Origin: Pseudaquidulcibacter saccharophilus
GTDB lineage: Bacteria > Pseudomonadota > Alphaproteobacteria > Caulobacterales > Aquidulcibacteraceae
Assembly: GCF_019455445.1 (NCBI RefSeq)
Contig: NZ_JAHWUS010000001.1
Span: forward strand, 620,001 to 684,000
Direction of reading: 5' to 3'
DNA length: 64,000 nucleotides
Position 1 is the stretch's first letter. Every line of letters begins with the position of its first letter. The position numbers and the translations under genes are program-made. Positions 1-7,504 of the stretch are shown here, one piece after another. The notes under the pieces are model-generated. The model saw only the letters and a program-made list of their open reading frames with translations, was not told the origin of the DNA and made no database searches.

Positions 1-2
1 AA

Positions 3-644
3 GTTGCCCGCATGACGCCAATTATCATGGTGACATCCAACAATAAAAAAAGCCAAATCGAACAGGCGGTTAATTGCGGCGTTGATACCTTTATCCTTAA
101 ACCGCTTGCGATACAGTCAATCATCGCCAGAATTAAAGAAGTTATTGAAAGACCGCGCGATTTCGTGGTTACTGATACATATATTGGCCCGTGCCGCCGC
201 CGTAACAAGGCCGCCGCAGGACAATATTTTGGCAAGTATCGCCGCTATGATGATCCATTGGAATTGACCCAAGGCGGTGTTGCCGAAAAACGTGCAAAAC
301 AATATCTAAAAGGCCTTACAACTGGTCTTAATGCATCGCTTGCATCATTATATACTAACGATCCATCGGCGATTGAAGAATTACATAAGACTGCACAGAA
401 AATTTTGGGCATCGCTGGTCAGATTGGTGACACACACCTTAGCAAGGTTTGTTGGAGTGTTATCACATATATGGAAAAATTTGGCAGAACCCCAAGAATG
501 CGTCCTGATATTGTTGCCACGCACTTCCAGTCTATGGAGGCACTTATTAACACACCATCATCTGAAGTATTGGTTCGTGATGAAGTTGTTAAAGGCTTGA
601 ACAAAGTTGTTATGCAGGCGATACAATCAATCAAAGTTGCGTAA
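3..644 (+). CDS. Response regulator, C-terminal part (gene starts before the window)
   Basis: The reading frame is open to the left edge, so the N-terminus with the phosphoacceptor aspartate is missing. The first 50 or so residues are the second half of a CheY-like receiver: a beta strand ending in IIMVTS, the segment GVDTF and the conserved lysine in LKPL. It continues through RPRDFVVTDTYIGPCRRR, a linker form (FVxTxxYxGPxRRR) that I recall from alphaproteobacterial receivers. The helical C-terminal 100 residues contain QKILGIAGQIGDTHL, which resembles the histidine phosphotransfer consensus HxLKGxAGxLG but has Gln where the phosphorylated His would be. Probably a cytoplasmic signalling protein; its partner is not visible. 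It ends 1 base before the next start codon, so the two genes are likely co-transcribed. Confidence 0.7.
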   Translation, partial: VARMTPIIMVTSNNKKSQIEQAVNCGVDTFILKPLAIQSIIARIKEVIERPRDFVVTDTYIGPCRRRNKAAAGQYFGKYRRYDDPLELTQGGVAEKRAKQYLKGLTTGLNASLASLYTNDPSAIEELHKTAQKILGIAGQIGDTHLSKVCWSVITYMEKFGRTPRMRPDIVATHFQSMEALINTPSSEVLVRDEVVKGLNKVVMQAIQSIKVA

Positions 645-645
645 T

Positions 646-1179
646 ATGATTGGCAAAACCATTACATCAAAACTATTTATTGGCATTTTTGCGTGTTCAT
701 TAATGTTTAATGGCGCAAACGCACAACAAATCATTGACGGTAAGCGTTTTTATGACCGCGCCAAAGGCGAAACCCCATCTCACCTTCCGGTTCCGCGCTT
801 TGTTTCTTTGAAATTCAATAAAATTAATGGACGCGCCGGCCCAGATGAGGATTATCCGGTTAAGTTTATTTATCATCGCCAAGGTCTTCCGGTAAAAGTA
901 ATTGCCGAGACCGAGGAGTGGCGTAAAATCCAAGATCCAGATGGCACCACTGTTTGGGTGCATAAGCGTATGCTTGACGCGCGGCGGACGTTAATGATCC
1001 GTCCAAATGGCGCAAATTCGGTGGTTTTGCGTGATAAGCCCCGCGATGACAGCAAGGCAATAGCAAACCTTGCCAATGGTGTTGTTGGTGAAATTATTGA
1101 ACAAACCCCCGGTTGGTGCCGCATAAAAGTTGGCGGCTACAAGGGGTGGATACGTGCTGTCGATGCGTATGGCGCATAA
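646..1179 (+). CDS. Exported bacterial SH3-domain protein
   Basis: A 177-residue protein. The ATG at 646 is preferred over an upstream in-frame start because it gives a clean signal peptide: positively charged start, hydrophobic stretch TSKLFIGIFACSLMF, and a cleavage-like GANAQQ. The mature part carries two SH3-like (SH3b) repeats, the first around GRAGPDEDYPVKFIY to WVHKRML, the second around VVLRDKP to GWCRIKVGGYKGWI. Such proteins are periplasmic and are thought to bind peptidoglycan or help control envelope enzymes; a specific role cannot be read here. It starts directly after the response-regulator stop codon and is followed by fabA after a 126-base gap. Confidence 0.75.
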   Translation: MIGKTITSKLFIGIFACSLMFNGANAQQIIDGKRFYDRAKGETPSHLPVPRFVSLKFNKINGRAGPDEDYPVKFIYHRQGLPVKVIAETEEWRKIQDPDGTTVWVHKRMLDARRTLMIRPNGANSVVLRDKPRDDSKAIANLANGVVGEIIEQTPGWCRIKVGGYKGWIRAVDAYGA

Positions 1180-1255
1180 ATAAATACGAATTTCATTGTA
1201 TGCTACTAATCGATGATGCAAAATTTACATCAAAATATTTGGCAATTTGTTACAA

Positions 1256-1283
1256 TTGGTGCTAAGCGGTGCAGGTTTATAAT
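1256..1283 (+). promoter_or_regulatory. Possible sigma-70-type promoter for fabA-fabB
   Basis: TTGGTG at 1256-1261 and TATAAT at 1278-1283 are separated by 16 bases and lie 23 bases upstream of the fabA start. A Shine-Dalgarno-like ACGGAG sits at 1295-1300. This is a pattern match only; no transcript data support it. Confidence 0.3.
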
Positions 1284-1305
1284 TTGAATCGCTTACGGAG
1301 CAACT

Positions 1306-1833
1306 ATGGAAAGACCATCATCGTTTTCTTATGAAGATTTAATCGCCTGTGGCGAAGGTAAAATGTTTGGCGAAGGTAATGCGCAATTGCCACTGCCTAA
1401 TATGCTTATGATGGATAGGATTACATCTATTGCAGAGACAGGCGGCGCATATGACAAGGGTCATATTTCTGCTGAATTAGATATCAAAGACGATTTATGG
1501 TTCTTTGGCTGCCATTTCCAAGGTGATCCAGTAATGCCTGGCTGTCTTGGTCTGGATGCAATGTGGCAATTGGTTGGCTTCTTTTTGGGCTGGTCTGGTT
1601 TGCCAGGCAAAGGCCGTGCATTGGGTGCAGGCGAAATTAAATTCACCGGTCAGGTTACGCCTGATGTTAAACTTTGCCGTTATGAAATTGATCTTAAGCG
1701 CGTGTTCAAATCCAAACTTATTTTGGGCATCGCCGACGGTGCATTATACGCCGACGATAAATTAATTTACGTCGCAAAAGATTTGCGTGTTGGTCTTTTT
1801 GACCCGCAAAATCTAAAGAGCCAATTAGGTTAA
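1306..1833 (+). CDS. fabA: 3-hydroxydecanoyl-ACP dehydratase/isomerase FabA
   Basis: A 175-residue protein, the normal length for FabA. It dehydrates 3-hydroxydecanoyl-ACP and isomerises trans-2- to cis-3-decenoyl-ACP, the branch point to unsaturated fatty acids in the cytosolic type II synthase. The active-site region is clear: the catalytic His in [12 protein letters not shown] and the catalytic Asp in [10 protein letters not shown]. The start is preceded by ACGGAG at a good distance. fabB follows 43 bases downstream on the same strand, the standard alphaproteobacterial fabA-fabB pair. Nothing unusual in the gene itself. Confidence 0.97.
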   Translation: MERPSSFSYEDLIACGEGKMFGEGNAQLPLPNMLMMDRITSIAETGGAYDKGHISAELDIKDDLWFFGCHFQGDPVMPGCLGLDAMWQLVGFFLGWSGLPGKGRALGAGEIKFTGQVTPDVKLCRYEIDLKRVFKSKLILGIADGALYADDKLIYVAKDLRVGLFDPQNLKSQLG

Positions 1834-1876
1834 TCGGCCAAATAGCTTAACGAGATTAGGGGCAGGACGAATAAAA

Positions 1877-3091
1877 ATGAGACGTGTTGTTGTTACAGGT
1901 TTAGGTATCGTTTCTTCGATTGGTAATTCAATTGAAGAAGTGAAAAATTCGCTATTTGAAGCAAAATCAGGCATTATTAAAGCCGATGAGTATGAAGAAC
2001 ATGGCTTTAAGTCACAAGTTCATGCCAAACCAATTTTGAACTGGCTTGAAATGGTTGACCGTCGCGCGGCACGTTTCTTGTCTGAAGGTATGGGCTGGGG
2101 CCATATTGCAATGGAACAGGCTATCAAAGACGCAGGTCTTGAAGAAAGCGATGTTTCCAATGAACGTACTGGCATTATTGCTGGCTCTGGTGGTCCATCA
2201 ACTCGTTCGATTGTTGCCGCTGCGGAAACTACTTTGAAAAACAATAGCCCGAAGAGAATTGGGCCTTTTGCTGTGCCAAAAGCAATGTCATCAGGTCTTT
2301 CTGCGGTTCTTGCGACTTGGTTTAAAATCAAAGGCATCAGTTATTCAATTTCTTCTGCTTGTGCGACTTCGGCGCATTGCATTGGCAACGCATATGAAAA
2401 CATCAAATATGGTCGCCAAGACGTAATGTTTGCCGGTGGTTCAGAAGAACTTGATTGGACGTTGTCTGATATGTTTGATGCCATGGGTGCAATGTCTTCA
2501 AATTATAATGATCGTCCTGCGGTTGCTTCACGTGCATATGACAGAGACCGTGATGGTTTCGTTATCGCAGGCGGTGCTGGCATGATGGTTCTTGAAGAAT
2601 ATGAACGTGCCAAAGCGCGTGGTGCCAAAATTTACGGTGAAATCATCGGTTATGGTGCGACTTCTGACGGTTATGATATGGTTGCCCCATCTGGAGAAGG
2701 CGCGGTTCGTTGCATGAAACAGGCCATTGAGATGACCGGCGGCAGAACAATTGATTATATCAATCCGCATGGTACTTCGACACCTGTGGGTGATTCCAAA
2801 GAAGCGGGTGCATTGCGTGAAGTTTTTGGCAGCAAAATCCCATTCTTCTCATCAACCAAATCATTAACCGGACACTCTTTGGGTGCTGCGGGTGTGCAAG
2901 AGGCGATTTATTCGATTTTGATGATGGCCAATAATTTCATGGCTAAATCAGCGCATATTGAAAATGTTGACCCTGAGTTTGCCGATTTGCCAATTCTTTT
3001 GGAACGCAAAATGGGTGAATTCTCAACCGCATTGTCAAACTCATTCGGTTTTGGCGGAACCAATGCCACTTTGATTTTTGGCAAGGTTTAA
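1877..3091 (+). CDS. fabB: 3-oxoacyl-ACP synthase I FabB
   Basis: A 404-residue condensing enzyme of full family length. It elongates acyl-ACP with malonyl-ACP and, with FabA, commits cis-3-decenoyl-ACP to unsaturated fatty acids. The catalytic triad is visible: Cys in [10 protein letters not shown], His in [11 protein letters not shown] and His in [12 protein letters not shown]. The C-terminus [16 protein letters not shown] is the expected glycine-rich end. The start follows a GGGGCAGGA-type ribosome site. Odd feature: the last 43 bases of the gene occur again at 3212-3254, after a structured repeat, with only synonymous differences (see pseudogene entry). Confidence 0.96.
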   Translation: MRRVVVTGLGIVSSIGNSIEEVKNSLFEAKSGIIKADEYEEHGFKSQVHAKPILNWLEMVDRRAARFLSEGMGWGHIAMEQAIKDAGLEESDVSNERTGIIAGSGGPSTRSIVAAAETTLKNNSPKRIGPFAVPKAMSSGLSAVLATWFKIKGISYSISSACATSAHCIGNAYENIKYGRQDVMFAGGSEELDWTLSDMFDAMGAMSSNYNDRPAVASRAYDRDRDGFVIAGGAGMMVLEEYERAKARGAKIYGEIIGYGATSDGYDMVAPSGEGAVRCMKQAIEMTGGRTIDYINPHGTSTPVGDSKEAGALREVFGSKIPFFSSTKSLTGHSLGAAGVQEAIYSILMMANNFMAKSAHIENVDPEFADLPILLERKMGEFSTALSNSFGFGGTNATLIFGKV

Positions 3092-3094
3092 TAA

Positions 3095-3204
3095 GCCAAA
3101 ACCAGCGCCCAAGGGGCACCGGCGCGAGTGCGCCGCCCTAACGGAGGCGTGAGGGAATAGCATGAGCGACAAGCGAATGCCCCGAACTAGCCGTGAGTTA
3201 TAAT
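3095..3204 (+). repeat. Structured palindromic repeat, copy A
   Basis: A GC-rich block in AT-rich surroundings made of consecutive hairpins: GCCC-AAG-GGGC, then CGGCGC-GAGT-GCGCCG, then GCAT/ATGC arms around 3162-3182, ending in a conserved tail CCCCGAACTAGCCGTGAG. A homologous block lies at 22366-22474. The stems keep pairing although their bases differ between copies, while the connecting text (for example GTGAGGGAAT versus TTGAGGGAAT) and the tail are conserved. No open reading frame. It resembles a REP or Rickettsia-palindromic-element type mobile repeat or a structured RNA, but I do not recognise the family. It separates fabB from a second copy of the fabB tail. Confidence 0.65.
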
Positions 3205-3211
3205 TTAATGC

Positions 3212-3254
3212 TTTTGGCGGAACCAATGCCACTTTGATTTTTGGTAAAGTGTAA
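3212..3254 (+). pseudogene. Duplicate of the fabB 3' end
   Basis: Positions 3212-3244 are identical to 3049-3081 inside fabB (33 bases). The next ten bases, to the shared TAA, differ at three sites. All three are synonymous third positions (GGC/GGT, AAG/AAA, GTT/GTG), so both copies encode [13 protein letters not shown] followed by a stop. The copy has no start and is out of frame with the intact gene (offset 163 bases). The synonymous-only divergence suggests it is the tail of a formerly functional second fabB removed by deletion, rather than a random duplication. Confidence 0.75.
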
Positions 3255-3315
3255 ATTTTTCACCACTCCCGCGCCTCAAGCGCTTTGTGTCTTATTTGGT
3301 CGGATGCTTATTTTC

Positions 3316-3342
3316 AAAAGCCCTGCATCGCAGGGCTTTTTT
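3316..3342 (+). terminator. Rho-independent terminator after fabB region
   Basis: AAAAGCCCTG and CAGGGCTTTT form a perfect stem around a CATCG loop, followed by more T residues. It lies after the duplicated fabB tail and is the likely end of the fabA-fabB transcript. Confidence 0.85.
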
Positions 3343-3398
3343 GTCATCAAGTTTTTTATTTTTGCAATAAAATATTCATTAGACTGGCATGAATCTAA

Positions 3399-3431
3399 TT
3401 TAGCCTCACGGATAGTCCAAAGGAGGCTAAA
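3399..3431 (+). promoter_or_regulatory. Hairpin that covers the ribosome binding site of the next gene
   Basis: TTTAGCCTC (3399-3407) pairs perfectly with GAGGCTAAA (3423-3431) across a 15-base loop. The 3' arm includes most of the Shine-Dalgarno AAGGAGG and ends at the start codon at 3432. Such a stem would block ribosome entry unless melted or displaced, so translation of the microprotein may be conditional (temperature, a small RNA or a protein). This is inferred from pairing only. Confidence 0.5.
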
Positions 3432-3548
3432 ATGTCTGAAGAATTAGAACCTGAAAATCTTGTTGAAGCAGATGAACTTTCATTTGAAGATGTTGCCGAT
3501 GATTTTGGCGAAGAGCCAGAAGCAATCGAAGAAGCCACTGAAGAATAA
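3432..3548 (+). CDS. Acidic microprotein, 38 residues, unknown function
   Basis: An ATG at 3432 with a strong AAGGAGG site opens a 38-codon frame, MSEELEPENLVEADEL..., that is about 45 percent Asp and Glu with no Lys, Arg or Cys. It is bounded by terminators on both sides (3316-3342 and 3592-3613), so it appears to be its own transcription unit. Composition is far from random for this AT-rich DNA, where lysine and isoleucine would be expected in noise frames. No family recognised. A highly acidic peptide could mimic nucleic acid or act as an assembly partner, but nothing in the sequence proves this. Confidence 0.6.
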   Translation: MSEELEPENLVEADELSFEDVADDFGEEPEAIEEATEE

Positions 3549-3591
3549 ACCTTGGCTTTAAAATACTTACCCCATTAGTTAAGCTCTACTA

Positions 3592-3613
3592 CCCCGCTTG
3601 TGCGGGGTTTTTT
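3592..3613 (+). terminator. Rho-independent terminator
   Basis: CCCCGC-TTGT-GCGGGG followed by TTTTTT, 44 bases after the stop codon of the acidic microprotein. Confidence 0.85.
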
Positions 3614-3669
3614 GTTTGCAATTATAGGTATTAGGTAATAGGTTTGATTAAATTATCTGGAACGGTGCT

Positions 3670-4287
3670 ATGCTTAGATATTATTTTATAATTTTGGCTT
3701 TGTTTTTACCTTTAGCATCGTTTGCCCAAGAGGCGGCAAATTCGCAATATGTTTCAGATAATTTCTTTGAAAAATTATATCCCAAAATACCTGATTTCAG
3801 GGCTTTGTTAATCCGTGATAGAATATTCGGCTGTGGTCAAGAGGATGAAAAAAATATCCCGATTGATTGCAAAAACCCTGATACCATAATTGCAACAAAA
3901 TTAATCCTCGAAACCGGACGCATGGACGGTTTTTTGTGGCAGTGCGGCTCAAATGAATGGCTATTATATATGGGCAACGAAACCCGAAGAATTGGCCCGA
4001 TTTTTAGAAACGTTAATGAAGATGAAAAGTCTATGTACTCAGGGATGATGCACGGGTTGATACAGGGGGCAGAGGTTCAAAATGTCGCCGAAAATGATCT
4101 ATGCTCGAAAATTCCTGCGGGGGTTGATAAAAATGAATGGCTCAAAGAACAGGCGATGTTGTTTTTTAACTCTCGTTTGCTGCCAATCGAGAGCGAATTA
4201 AGTTTTCCTAATCCGCCTTTACCACAAGAGGTTCTTGATCAAATCGAAAAAATGGAAAAGGAACAGCGCAATAAATCGGGAAATTAA
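3670..4287 (+). CDS. Secreted protein of unknown function
   Basis: A 205-residue protein with a clear signal peptide (MLRYYFIILALFLPLASFAQEA, cleavage probably after the FAQ region). The mature part has a few cysteines (IFGCGQED, IDCKNPD, WQCGS, NDLCSK) that could form periplasmic disulfides, and a charged C-terminal helix. A GGAACGG ribosome site precedes the ATG. I do not recognise the family. It lies 51 bases before the Gld-type ABC operon on the same strand and may be transcribed with it, but no functional link is shown. Confidence 0.65.
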   Translation: MLRYYFIILALFLPLASFAQEAANSQYVSDNFFEKLYPKIPDFRALLIRDRIFGCGQEDEKNIPIDCKNPDTIIATKLILETGRMDGFLWQCGSNEWLLYMGNETRRIGPIFRNVNEDEKSMYSGMMHGLIQGAEVQNVAENDLCSKIPAGVDKNEWLKEQAMLFFNSRLLPIESELSFPNPPLPQEVLDQIEKMEKEQRNKSGN

Positions 4288-4338
4288 TTTCCCCCAATTT
4301 CATTTGACTAAACCCCATTTTTTTGCCAATTGAAGGTG

Positions 4339-5049
4339 ATGTCAACCACGCTTTCACTTCAAAATATTGAATTTGCCATTTCGGGTAAAAAGATATTGAA
4401 AAATATTTGCTTTGACGCAAAGGCGGGGGAAATAATAGGCTTTATTGGGCCGAATGGTGCGGGCAAAACCACGACCATGCGTCTTATAAATGGTATTTAT
4501 ACCGCAAATTCCGGCGCAATTAAAATTAACGGCAAAGAAATCGATGAAAGGTCACGCGCAAATCTTGGTTATTTGCCAGAGGGTGGGCCGTTATGGGGTG
4601 ATATGACCCCAAAAGAGTTTCTTGAGTTCATGGCCGATGTGCGCGGTCTTAAAGATGCCAAGACCCAAATTATTTCTGCGGTGGAAAAAGTCGAAATCCA
4701 AGGGGTCTTTCATCAACGCATAGATACATTATCAAAAGGCTTTAAGCGCCGTGTTGCCTTGGCGGGCGCAATATTGCACGACCCAGAGATTTTGATACTT
4801 GATGAACCAACTGACGGTCTTGACCCCAATCAAAAACTGCGTGCGCGGCAAACCATAAAAGCCATTGCCAAGGATAAAATCATCATAATTTCGACCCATA
4901 TTCTTGATGAAGTTACCCAGATTTGCGACCGCGTAATTTTAATAAATAATGGCGCGATTATTGCCGACGAAACCCGCGATGAATTTTTAAAGCGCGGGAA
5001 AAATATTGATGAAATTTTCAATACTTTGACAATTGGGGCGGGCGCATGA
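4339..5049 (+). CDS. ABC exporter ATPase, GldA/NatA type
   Basis: A 236-residue ATP-binding subunit. Walker A GPNGAGKTT, the Q-loop region YLPEGGPLWGDMTP, signature LSKGFKRRV (a variant of LSGGQ seen in ABC-2 type exporters) and Walker B ILILDEPTDGLDP followed by the switch His in STHILDE are all present. The frame extends to a TTG at 4330, but ATG 4339 gives the better N-terminus STTLSLQNIEFAISG. It overlaps the permease gene by four bases (ATGA), so the subunits are translationally coupled. The next two genes complete a GldA-GldF-GldG-like complex on the inner membrane; its substrate is unknown. Confidence 0.9.
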   Translation: MSTTLSLQNIEFAISGKKILKNICFDAKAGEIIGFIGPNGAGKTTTMRLINGIYTANSGAIKINGKEIDERSRANLGYLPEGGPLWGDMTPKEFLEFMADVRGLKDAKTQIISAVEKVEIQGVFHQRIDTLSKGFKRRVALAGAILHDPEILILDEPTDGLDPNQKLRARQTIKAIAKDKIIIISTHILDEVTQICDRVILINNGAIIADETRDEFLKRGKNIDEIFNTLTIGAGA

Positions 5050-5786
5050 ATGGTTTGAACGCTGTTTTCAAGCGTGAATTTGCCGCCTATTTTGCAACCC
5101 CGCTTGCCTATATTTTTATTGCGGTTTTTGTTGCGGTGTCGGTTTTATTTGCGGTGCATTTCGGACAAATTATCGAACTTAACAAGGCAGATTTACAAAG
5201 CTTTTTCCAATTTCATCCCTTTTTATATGTGGTGTTTATTCCGGCATTGGGCATGAAAATCTGGTCCGAGGATTTTAAAACCGGCACTTATGAAATTTTG
5301 TTTTCGCTTCCGGTTTCAAATATTACTTTGATAATTGGGAAATATCTTGCGGGGCTTGCGGTTATCGGGCTGACTTTATTATTTTGCGTACCTTTATGGG
5401 TGGCGATTAATATTTTGGGCAATGTTGATAATGGGGTGGTTGCCGCCGGGTTTTTGGGTTCATTTTTGATGGCGGCGGCATTTTTAGCGGTAACGCTTGC
5501 CATAAGTGCGGTTTCAAACAGCCAGATAGTGGTTTTTGTGCTTTCTTGCTTTGTCTGTTTTGTGTTTGTGGCAATGGGAATGCCGGTGGTTTTAAACAGT
5601 ATCACACTATTATTTGGTGAGGGTGCGCGCGGCTTTGCAACAATTTTTTCAATTGCCGATTATTTTGATCTTTTTAGCCGTGGGTTCATCCCGCTTAATG
5701 GCATAATATTTTTTATAAGTTTTATTGCGTTTTGGCTTGGCCTTGGGCTTGTAGTGATTTTGGGTAAACGCGGGGTTTTAAAATGA
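5046..5786 (+). CDS. ABC-2 type permease, GldF-like
   Basis: A 246-residue membrane protein with about six hydrophobic segments, starting with RREF-like KREFAAYFATPLAYIFIAVF, the usual opening of ABC-2 permeases that follow a GldA-type ATPase. The segment KIWSEDFKTGTYEILFSLPVS, with the E/R-rich cytoplasmic loop, is also typical. It forms the membrane channel of the exporter encoded with its two neighbours. Start and stop codons overlap those of the adjacent genes by four bases on each side, a compact operon. Confidence 0.88.
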   Translation: MNGLNAVFKREFAAYFATPLAYIFIAVFVAVSVLFAVHFGQIIELNKADLQSFFQFHPFLYVVFIPALGMKIWSEDFKTGTYEILFSLPVSNITLIIGKYLAGLAVIGLTLLFCVPLWVAINILGNVDNGVVAAGFLGSFLMAAAFLAVTLAISAVSNSQIVVFVLSCFVCFVFVAMGMPVVLNSITLLFGEGARGFATIFSIADYFDLFSRGFIPLNGIIFFISFIAFWLGLGLVVILGKRGVLK

Positions 5787-7504
5787 AAAAATTAAAACCC
5801 CTATATTTAATTTTGATTATGCTTTTTGGGTTTGTGCTTGTTAATTGGGGCGCCAATAGCTTCACCAAAGGGATTGGCATTGATACAAGCGCCGATAAAT
5901 TATTCACCCTTTCCAAGACATCAAAGGATATTATAAAATCAAATAAAGATCCGCTTTATTTAGATTTTTATTTTTCCAAAACTGCGGCGGCGCAAAACCC
6001 GCCCTTGCGTAATTATGCCCAAAGGGTGGTTGATTTACTTCAATCATATGCGCGGGCATCAAATGGTAAAATCATTTTCCGCGAACATGATGTTGAACAA
6101 TTTACCGAAAATGAAGATAAGGCCATTGAAAGCGGCCTCGTTGCCTATAAGGATAGCGAAAATATCGAAAATGGGATTTATTTTGGCCTGATTGCAAAGT
6201 CGGCTGGGCGGCAGGCGGTTATTCCATTCTTCGCACCCGAGCTTGAAAATAATCTTGAATATTCAATCACCAAAATGATTAGCGATTTTTCAAAAACCAG
6301 CGCGCCACGTGTTGGGGTTTTAACCGGATTGCCGTGGTTTTTTAGTGATGGAAAGCCGCAAAACTCAATCGCCAAAAATATTGCCGATAATTATGATACT
6401 ATTCTGATTAATAATGATTTTTCATCACTGCCGCCCAACCTTTCTGTGCTTTTAATTGCTGAGCCACAGGTTTTGAATGATGCGCAGATGGCAATGCTAT
6501 CAGATTATATTGCGCGCGGAGGCAAGGCATTAATTATGGTTGATGGCGCATCATCAATTTCATTTGATGGTAAATTGGGGGCAATTGGCTTTGACCCGTC
6601 ATTCAATAAGGTCTTGGCACCATTGGGGGTTAATATTTCACCCGATATTGTGATTGATCGCAAAAGTGCATTGCCGGTGCAAACCAATATTGATGGTCGT
6701 AATATGATTGCGCCGCAACCGCTTTATTTCAATGCCACAAAAGCTGGCGATAATGCGATTGTAAATGGCCTTTCAAAAGGGCTGAATGTGGCAAGCCCAT
6801 CATTAATCCATAATATTGGTGGGAGTGATTATTCATTCACTCCACTTTTTGTCACCAGCAAAGATACAATGTTAATCAACAAGGATTTGGCATTATCATC
6901 ACCCAGCCCGCAAAGATTATTAGAAGAATACACACCATCAAATGAGGCATTCCCAATTGCCGCCTTCTTAAGAGGTAAAACTGGGCAGGATGTGGTTTTG
7001 GTTGGTGATGTCGATTTTTTAAACGAGACCATGTATGTTAATGACAATCAACAAGTTGCCGATAATTCGGACTTTGTCCTTAACTCACTAGAGGTTTTGT
7101 GTGGTGAAAATGCGCTGTTATCCTTGCGCTCCAAAACTGCAGTGCCGCGAACTTTGACAATGGTTGAAAATATTCGCAATGATGCCGAACAACAAATTCT
7201 ATTAAAGCAAACCCAATTGGGTGAAGAATTAAAACAATATCAGGCTGCTATGGCACAAAACCAGTCATCGCAAACTGCGGGGGCATTATTTGGGAAAGAG
7301 CCAAATTCACAAAATCTAAAGGCCACGCAACAGCATTTATTGCAAACCCGCAAAGACTTGCGTGATTTGCAGAATAAAGTGCGTCACGATATCGATGGAA
7401 TAAAGAGCCTATTGATTATCTTCTGTGCGATTTTATTTCCCCTTGGCTTTGTGATTTTTGGATTTATTCGTTATATTAAAAAAGTTCGGGTCTGGAGTGT
7501 TTAG
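5783..7504 (+). CDS. GldG-like ABC exporter auxiliary protein
   Basis: A 573-residue protein with one N-terminal helix (LYLILIMLFGFVLVNWGANSF), a large extracytoplasmic part and one C-terminal helix (SLLIIFCAILFPLGFVIFGFI). The first 300 residues match the ABC-transporter auxiliary region of GldG-type proteins (pattern DTSADKLFTLSKTSKDIIKS, then APRVGVLTG and LIAEPQVLNDAQMAMLSDYI). Before the last helix there is a coiled-coil-like stretch rich in Gln and Lys. Together with the preceding ATPase and permease it forms an exporter whose cargo is not known. In Bacteroidetes, gld genes serve gliding; here no other gliding genes are visible, so motility should not be inferred. Confidence 0.8.
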   Translation: MKKLKPLYLILIMLFGFVLVNWGANSFTKGIGIDTSADKLFTLSKTSKDIIKSNKDPLYLDFYFSKTAAAQNPPLRNYAQRVVDLLQSYARASNGKIIFREHDVEQFTENEDKAIESGLVAYKDSENIENGIYFGLIAKSAGRQAVIPFFAPELENNLEYSITKMISDFSKTSAPRVGVLTGLPWFFSDGKPQNSIAKNIADNYDTILINNDFSSLPPNLSVLLIAEPQVLNDAQMAMLSDYIARGGKALIMVDGASSISFDGKLGAIGFDPSFNKVLAPLGVNISPDIVIDRKSALPVQTNIDGRNMIAPQPLYFNATKAGDNAIVNGLSKGLNVASPSLIHNIGGSDYSFTPLFVTSKDTMLINKDLALSSPSPQRLLEEYTPSNEAFPIAAFLRGKTGQDVVLVGDVDFLNETMYVNDNQQVADNSDFVLNSLEVLCGENALLSLRSKTAVPRTLTMVENIRNDAEQQILLKQTQLGEELKQYQAAMAQNQSSQTAGALFGKEPNSQNLKATQQHLLQTRKDLRDLQNKVRHDIDGIKSLLIIFCAILFPLGFVIFGFIRYIKKVRVWSV

